The position numbers and the translations under genes were made by a program. 64,000 nt of DNA from positions 2,542,001 to 2,606,000 of the forward strand of contig JBANDB010000001.1 in assembly GCA_037576215.1 (NCBI GenBank), read 5' to 3'. Positions 58,769-64,000 of the stretch are shown here, piece after piece. The notes beneath the pieces were generated by a model. It was not told the DNA's origin and made no database searches. It worked only from the letters and a program-made list of their open reading frames with translations. Source of the stretch: Armillaria gallica. Taxonomy: Eukaryota > Basidiomycota > Agaricomycetes > Agaricales > Physalacriaceae. Position 1 is the stretch's first letter. Each line of letters begins with the position of its first letter.

Positions 58769-59140
58769 TGTCAGATTGTGTTACATTACGCTCCTCATTC
58801 CTCAGCCATTTAAGTGATTGCGAAAGGGCCCCGCGCAATTAGTGGTGATCGAACATGATCATTTTTGATCTTCATGATCGGCATTACCATTTAACAACAG
58901 AGGTGACACCCACCTATCGGCAATAATTGAATGGTAGATGGAGCTGCTAATACACGGGATGATCTCATGTGTCCCGCAGTCATTGAATGGCCAGCCAAAA
59001 AGTGAACCATCCATTCAAACCAGAATTACTATACAACGGAGAGCCATGGAACATGAGCAAATGTATGGGTACAATACTCCACCCAATACTCTACCATCTG
59101 CCAAATCTCAGCCAATTCCACAGTCAAACTTCCACGTTCA
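58769..59140. other. Divergent intergenic region
   Basis: Lies between minus-strand frames ending upstream of 58768 and the plus-strand start at 59141; likely holds promoters for both. No clear TATA box. CATGATC-type words cluster at 58853-58879. Confidence 0.35.
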
Positions 59141-59758
59141 ATGATTACCAATCATCTTGCCATTGAGAGAGTGTCTCAAGTGAACAGTGAATGGGCGCAA
59201 GTGAGTCGCGATCACTGTCTTTAAAAAAGGGAGCTCAATAAAGAAATGTAGCAGCCATCGTGGCTGCATCATGCAGTTGTTTATGGTAGTTGGGCCATTC
59301 GACCCGTCTATGCCAATTTGAAAGTTATAGACCCACATAGTCGGAAAAGAGCTCCGCACGCATTCGACCTTCAACAGTACATGGAAGATGAGTACGCCTA
59401 CCTAGACTATCCATTGTATGCACGTAGCTACTATCACCCTATCGAAGACCTCATGATCTTCCATTCGGCTGTGCAAGAACTGAAGTATGACTATGGCACT
59501 CTGAACCCTGTCAATAAACTGGTGTCAGAGATCGTTTTGAACGAATATGGCGTGAAGTGGAGGGGCAACTTGGTTGTTATACCTGTCGTGAATGGAAAGG
59601 TAGGCCATCTCGTAGAGACAGAGGAAGAACTCGAGCGAGTCGACCGTGTAGTTCAACAGTAAGTCCCAAGTCTAGCGATGGGTTGATGTGCTAAAGTGTG
59701 ATAACCTAGATATGTGCGTTCGTTTATGGGTGAACGTTACCATGGGGGGCCGCAGTGA
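59141..59758 (+). CDS. Conserved hypothetical protein, three exons, 171 residues
   Basis: Exons 59141-59200, 59252-59658 and 59710-59758 with introns GTGAGT...TGTAG and GTAAGT...CCTAG. The sum is 516 nt, an intact frame. The protein begins MITNHLAIERVSQVNSEW and contains AIRPVYANLKVIDPHSRKR, the acidic-aromatic stretch YMEDEYAYLDYPLYARSYYH, and EYGVKWRGNLVVIPVVNGK. The compact, charged and aromatic composition suggests a cytosolic or nuclear protein; no signal peptide or membrane helix. I cannot assign a family or function. It ends 21 bp from the end of the convergent F-box-like gene, so their 3' ends probably overlap in transcripts. Confidence 0.72.
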
Positions 59759-59779
59759 AAATATGTATGATAAACTATA

Positions 59780-61016
59780 CTAGAAATTACATGTATCAAA
59801 TGAGATTGGGGTCCTCGTTCTTTCCACCCCTCCAATGATAGACATCCCATGTCTGATATAGTACGGGTACAGGACCAGCTCTGCAATCTCCACAGCCTCA
59901 TCCAAGGTTCGTCGCCATGAGCGATATCCTCCTCTGATTTCCCCCAGAGAGAACCGCAAAATCACAGAATCTAAAGGATCCACTGAGTGGAACCATGGTT
60001 TCCATTGGGTGAGGCTGTGCTTCAAGTCGTAGTCATGTTTATCGCAAGTGATAGTGAGTGACAAAGATTGTAACCACCTTGCACCCAAAAGCAGTCCTTC
60101 CACAAATGCGAGGTCGGACATCTGCACATCTAAATTCAAGTGACAGAGTCCCGTACAAATTGACAAATCCAGTGGAGCGGAACCTTAGCAGTGTACATCA
60201 GAGATCTGGTCTGGCAGTTCATAACAGGACAAACATACCCTCGATGAGCCTCAGTCGCAGCTCCTTCAAAGACCGTCGGGCCCCTCGCAACAGAGCCGCC
60301 ACTACAAACAGATCGTCAGCTTTCACTGCCATTGTCAAAGACTGGAGCGACATTGAAGCTCCTGCTAGGTCGTCCAGCCACGACACCGACTGGTATGCAG
60401 CTGTAGGACCGAACTCTGCAGACAACTCCAAATGAAGCAGGGTGGGCATACACAAAGCCTTCAAGATAGGCGGGAGCGGATGGCCACAGTGTCCTGTATA
60501 AGAAGATCTTGGGCGGCTTGGGAAATTCCATGAAGAAGTGGGGATCAAAGTGAATAGGATGCGAAGGTGGTCCTCGTTGTACGAACACCGGTAGAGGATA
60601 ACCTCCTCAACAAATGGCCATGGTTGCCTGTTCATCGCCGAGAGGAGCTGACTGATTTTGACTCTGTGAAGAACCAAACATATGGGACGGTCACAGTCCG
60701 TCATCCTGAGTGCGACGATGGACACAATAGATTTAAGGGCATCGGAGGGGGGATTCTCAATGAAGATAGTTTTGTAGAGCGCTAATACACGCGGCGAGGA
60801 GATCAGGAACAGCAACCAACCTTTGAGGTCATCATTACCACGGAGCATCAGGTACACAAATAGCTGTCTCCTTGCATCCTCTCCAAAGATGCGGTGAGTT
60901 CGGAGTAGACGCCGCGCCACACGTAAAGTTCGGGGGTGTTCTCTCCATATCCAAGCGCAAATCTCAGTCACCAGTTCTGTCGGGAGGGCAATGAGATGAG
61001 AGAGTACAGCGGGCAT
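59780..61016 (-). CDS. F-box-like protein with divergent leucine-rich C-terminus, two exons, 393 residues
   Basis: Exon 1 61016-60239, a 55-nt intron 60238-60184 (GTATGT...CTAAG) and exon 2 60183-59780 give an intact 1182-nt frame. The N-terminus (HLIALPTELVTEICAWIW) fits the degenerate F-box seen in very many agaricomycete proteins, which bind Skp1 and recruit targets for ubiquitination. Later segments (PTLLHLELSAEFG, LQSLTMAVKADD, LKELRLRLIEG, GLCHLNLDVQMSD, LQSLSLTITCDKH) have leucine-rich-repeat spacing. ATG 61016 is the first in frame after upstream non-ATG codons. Substrate unknown. The gene lies 91 bp downstream of the 61108-61718 gene on the same strand. Confidence 0.7.
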
Positions 61017-61107
61017 ATTGGTAGAAAGCAAAGTAGGCGTAGCTGTACAGAGCAACTCCGTCTTTCCTCATTCCAATGACAAAGAAGTCATATGCATTGG
61101 GGTTAAT

Positions 61108-61718
61108 TTAAATACAAAATTGAATGAGAGCATTCTGTAAATGCGGGATCATTTCCTCCGCAATATTGATCATTAAGGTTGGCGTGCTCATTGAGTGGGC
61201 GACAACCAAAATCCCGTCTTCCTCCCTGGCTGCTGCTACATCAAAAGCACCGTGTGTATTCTGGAATGTCAAATTGCAGTATACGAGGCTGAATCGGGAA
61301 GCTCCATTGGCCGTGGCGACGAAAAAAGGAGTCATCTGAATGGGAAGCTGGAGCCAATCGCTGACGTCGAGATGCCAACCGGTCTCAGTGCTACTGCAAG
61401 GAATCATGATTGGTGTGATACCGCGACCTGGATGCCACATAAGCGCCTTGAGGCTCTGGGGAAAATCCATAGCCCTGAACTTGTGCCGCACCCAAAGATC
61501 AGTCCCACAGTCAGTTGAGTAAAAGAATAGATCCTCACATTGTATGTTGATAACACCGTGGAGACCTGCAATCTGCAATTTGACGGGAGACGACCTAGCG
61601 TGAAGCTAACAGAGCACCATGAGTAACAGATCCTTCCAACCATTAGAAAATCTTACTGATATCTTTCGTTTCCGTCATCACTGACATCAACTGAGTTGTC
61701 ATCAATAGGGATTGACAT
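61108..61718 (-). CDS. Hypothetical protein, two exons, 182 residues
   Basis: Exon 1 61718-61657 (MSIPIDDNSVDVSDDGNERY) joins across a 61-nt intron (GTAAGA...CGCTAG) in phase to exon 2 61594-61108; 549 nt, intact. The body has alternating hydrophobic segments with an immunoglobulin-like or beta-sheet look (CEDLFFYSTDCGTDLWV, SRFSLVYCNLTFQNTH, EEDGILVVAHSM) and ends with a helix (AEEMIPHLQNALIQFCI). No family recognised. It may be related to small effector or F-box-associated proteins in similar fungi, but that is only a guess from context. Confidence 0.55.
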
Positions 61719-62636
61719 TTGGCGATGAGAGTGAGAGGGAAGGTTCAATGTGGATCAGCAGTGGTAGACCCGTTGCATCCATGTGATCGAAGCCATGTGG
61801 CCCAGCTTGACGAAACAGTTCGACAGCGCGGAAGGAATTGCAGCCTTGATGGCTGAGCCACGGAGCCGACCTAGCCTTTGCTTTTGCTCTGGTTGGCGCT
61901 TCGTCGTCATCTGACGCTTTCAAAGACATTAGCCTGCGATGAACCGGACTAGCATGGATTTACCCTCAAAGCAATCAGACACCTGTCAGGAGCTCCAAAC
62001 AACTTGCCGTTCATCAAAATGTCCGATTTGACATTAAAATTAACAACATCTTTTGAGTCGAGACCTTAACAGCAGTGAGAGCACGATGTTAAGAGGCGGA
62101 AGGTATACAGGGTATTACTAGAAAACATCAATGAGAACGACAGACGGACAATTGCAGAGAGTACTTGCCGGTAGAATGGAAACCCTGTCTCCATCATGTT
62201 CTTGCATTAAGCACACTGCAACCTTCATTGATATGTTGCTCTGAGAGCGAGTGCGTTGTGGGATCATGCGCATTCATCGTCGTCGTTTTCACGGTATAAA
62301 CGTGTCGCAATTTGGAGCGGAGCCGGGGTGTGTGAGAGAACGAGGACCAGAGCATCAGGGCACGGAATGGGAGGGCAATACATGTCAAGCTTGGCCTGAT
62401 TAGTTGGGATTCTCGTATGACCTTCTCGATTGACACGCGTGTGGATTAGGGGATGGCAATGAAAGCATTTATTGCTATTCAAGTAGGTCAGCGATAGCAA
62501 CATGTAAGAGACCAGACGTACCCATTTTTAGTATCCATTTTTTCTAATTGACCGAAACCAATGACGACGGCAGCCTTCAACCAATATGCATGACAAGGAG
62601 AATGAAAATAGTCTCTGCTGCATGCATGAAACCAGA
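61719..62636. other. No firm gene
   Basis: Upstream region of the 61108-61718 gene. A minus frame at 61929-61702 (MSLKASDDDEAPTRAKAKAR) overlaps the start of that gene and could be a 5' exon or an upstream ORF. The rest shows only short frames on both strands. Confidence 0.35.
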
Positions 62637-62999
62637 CTACATCGAAACATCACGAGACCGTGCAAACGTATGTATTGCATCCAAATCGACCACGTCCAAT
62701 TCAGAACCAGTGAAGTTACTACACCGACGATTGCCTCGAGGTATGGAGGATCCTTCAATTTCAGCGATACAATACACCACTACCAAAGTCCCATCTCCCT
62801 CTTTCGCCTCCGTTGGTGTACAGCAGGTCGCCACCTGCTCAAATAGGCCGACCGGTACATTTCCGAAAGAGGCCCTGAAAACCCCCTTGGACCCCGACCT
62901 CGAGGTCAAATTTTGGAGACACCACGTCGCTCCCGTGTGCGGGATATTGGTTGATATCTGATACGTACTGCTGAAGTGCTGAATAAATGTTTGATGCAT
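62637..62999 (-). CDS. Hypothetical 120-residue frame (tentative)
   Basis: ATG 62999 opens 120 codons ending at 62637. The second half (EGDGTLVVVYCIAEIEGSS, then SELDVVDLDAIHTF) looks protein-like. An overlapping plus-strand frame of similar length (62548-62961) weakens the case, and neither shows a known domain. It may be one exon of a larger minus-strand gene whose other exons I could not define. Confidence 0.25.
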   Translation of the reverse strand: MHQTFIQHFSSTYQISTNIPHTGATWCLQNLTSRSGSKGVFRASFGNVPVGLFEQVATCCTPTEAKEGDGTLVVVYCIAEIEGSSIPRGNRRCSNFTGSELDVVDLDAIHTFARSRDVSM

Positions 63000-63524
63000 T
63001 TAAGCACATTACGCAGTCCGACACTGGTAGTAAGGCAGAGAAAATGACAATTGGGAAAGGAGGTGGGTAGGCCAAACGGGGTAGGACTCGTTCAACGGTA
63101 CAATGGTACCTACCGACAACACGGCTCTCAACAGCACGCTCGGAAAAAAGAGGGAGGGGATTAGAGAATTTCGATTACCACTCTGGGGAGGAGAGTTGGT
63201 GGGATGAGGACGAACTCAAAGGAGGAGTACGTTTCATCGAGACAGGGCGTGAGACGATGGTACCTGTGGAGTCGACTTGGCTGATGGACAGGGAGAGACG
63301 CCCTCGCGCTTCGGGTTAGTGGTAGCAGCGTTGGTGAGGGAGACATAAACAGGCCGAGCTGGTGATGGAATGCATGCTGTCATGCCCAGGATGGTATTGC
63401 CCAACAGAACTTTCGGCCTAGATGTTGAACACTGCCATCGTCATGAATGCACAGGGGGGTAGACAACGACAACCATTCAGGGCTGTTCTGCCAGCTCTCA
63501 TGGGGCAGCTTTGATGCACCGTTC
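63000..63524. other. No firm gene
   Basis: Only short frames occur, such as a 61-codon Pro/Ser/Arg-rich one at 63346-63161. It may hold the promoter of the frame starting at 62999. Confidence 0.35.
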
Positions 63525-63800
63525 CTAGTACAGCGAAGAAATCTCATGCAATTGGCCACTAAATTGCAACGATTGTCCTACAGCAATTAGCTCGAGATTA
63601 GCAGTGCAGAACAAGCAAGACATACCGGAGATAGGCTTGTTCTCTGTGAAGAATTCCATGTCAGTGGTTACTGATTTCTGCGGAATGAAGGCTTTGGATG
63701 CGCAGATGCGGAAACTTCCAGACCGCAAAATGGGCACGCTCCATCGTGTTTGAAGTGGACTGTTACAACTATCCCATGTAAGAACTCGTGGATGGAACAT
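63525..63800 (-). CDS. Small hypothetical protein, two exons, 75 residues
   Basis: Exon 1 63800-63626 and exon 2 63577-63525 join over a 48-nt intron (GTATGT...CTGTAG) to a 228-nt frame: MFHPRVLTWDSCNSPL at the start, FTENKPIS at the junction, QLHEISSLY at the end. The intron length is a multiple of three and has no stop, so unspliced RNA would encode a 91-residue version. No family recognised. It could be the C-terminal part of a larger gene. Confidence 0.35.
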   Translation of the reverse strand: MFHPRVLTWDSCNSPLQTRWSVPILRSGSFRICASKAFIPQKSVTTDMEFFTENKPISGMSCLFCTANLELIAVGQSLQFSGQLHEISSLY

Positions 63801-64000
63801 TGGAACGATTAGGTGTCACGATGCGAGCGCAGCAAAGAATGCAGAGTTCTAATCGTAACTGTTAGATGCATATTGAGCCAGAACAATCGTCGAGGGTCGT
63901 ACCGAAATGAAGGTTTCGGACCCCGGTATGGATACGGGTGTAACCTTGGTAGATGGAGGTTCACAAGTCCATGGCTTCCTGTGTGCCTAGTAGATGAAGG
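63801..64000. other. Window end, nothing recognised
   Basis: About 200 bp beyond the last predicted start; no motif or frame of note. Confidence 0.4.

Overview
The window looks like a chromosomal segment of an agaricomycete (mushroom-forming basidiomycete). The genes are cut by many very short GT-AG introns (about 45-62 nt). One is a tail-anchored fatty aldehyde dehydrogenase with 16 exons, and another fragment resembles a fungal seven-helix membrane family common in these fungi. The centre is packed with chromodomain-bearing Ty3/gypsy elements of fungal type. No bacterial-type operons, rRNA genes or CRISPR arrays are visible.

Layout. About 1-5.9 kb is a host gene island: the aldehyde dehydrogenase, a degenerate minus-strand fragment, a weak spliced hypothetical gene and a truncated membrane-protein gene. 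About 5.9-56.2 kb is a roughly 50 kb block of nested repeats. It holds four related chromoviral gypsy copies: E1 (+, 7205-15551), E2 (-, 18520-27651), E3 (-, 28927-32336) and E4 (-, 49664-56206). A gypsy element of a different lineage, B (+, 45086-49663), lies next to E4. Two families of solo-LTR-like insertions (S, TGATGAGCCT...AGGCTCATCA; C, TGTTGAGC...CATGACA) have hit these elements and each other, and there are two MITE-like sequences. From 27.7 to 37.7 kb the non-gypsy DNA contains several decayed, intron-containing coding fragments of an unrecognised family, two of them clearly paralogous. About 56.6-64 kb returns to host-like genes: a 462-residue alanine/threonine/proline-rich protein, a conserved 171-residue protein, an F-box-like protein and smaller hypotheticals.

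The insertion order can be read directly. B was broken by S4 and by E4. E4 was then broken by C2 in its protease active site. E2 was broken by S1 in its reverse transcriptase. S3 was broken by C1, which itself carries a hairpin MITE. Several insertions keep 4-bp target duplications.

The chromoviruses share a design: LTRs with TATA boxes and clusters of GATA motifs, and a sequence just inside the 5' LTR that is complementary to the probable 5' end of the transcript (Tf1/sushi-type self-priming). Their Gag begins with a hydrophobic membrane-like segment, and Pol has protease, RT, RNase H, integrase and chromodomain in that order. All copies are dead. Their decay is dominated by C-to-T changes at CpG: the E1 pol frame has eight nonsense codons, all TGA and mostly at arginine positions, and the E2 LTR pair differs by about 30 transitions and no transversion that I could see. 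This points to methylation- or RIP-like CpG mutation aimed at repeats. I found no clear new multi-gene system. The most promising unexplained items are the membrane-segment Gag, the decayed intron-containing family at 28-36 kb, and the S and C families.
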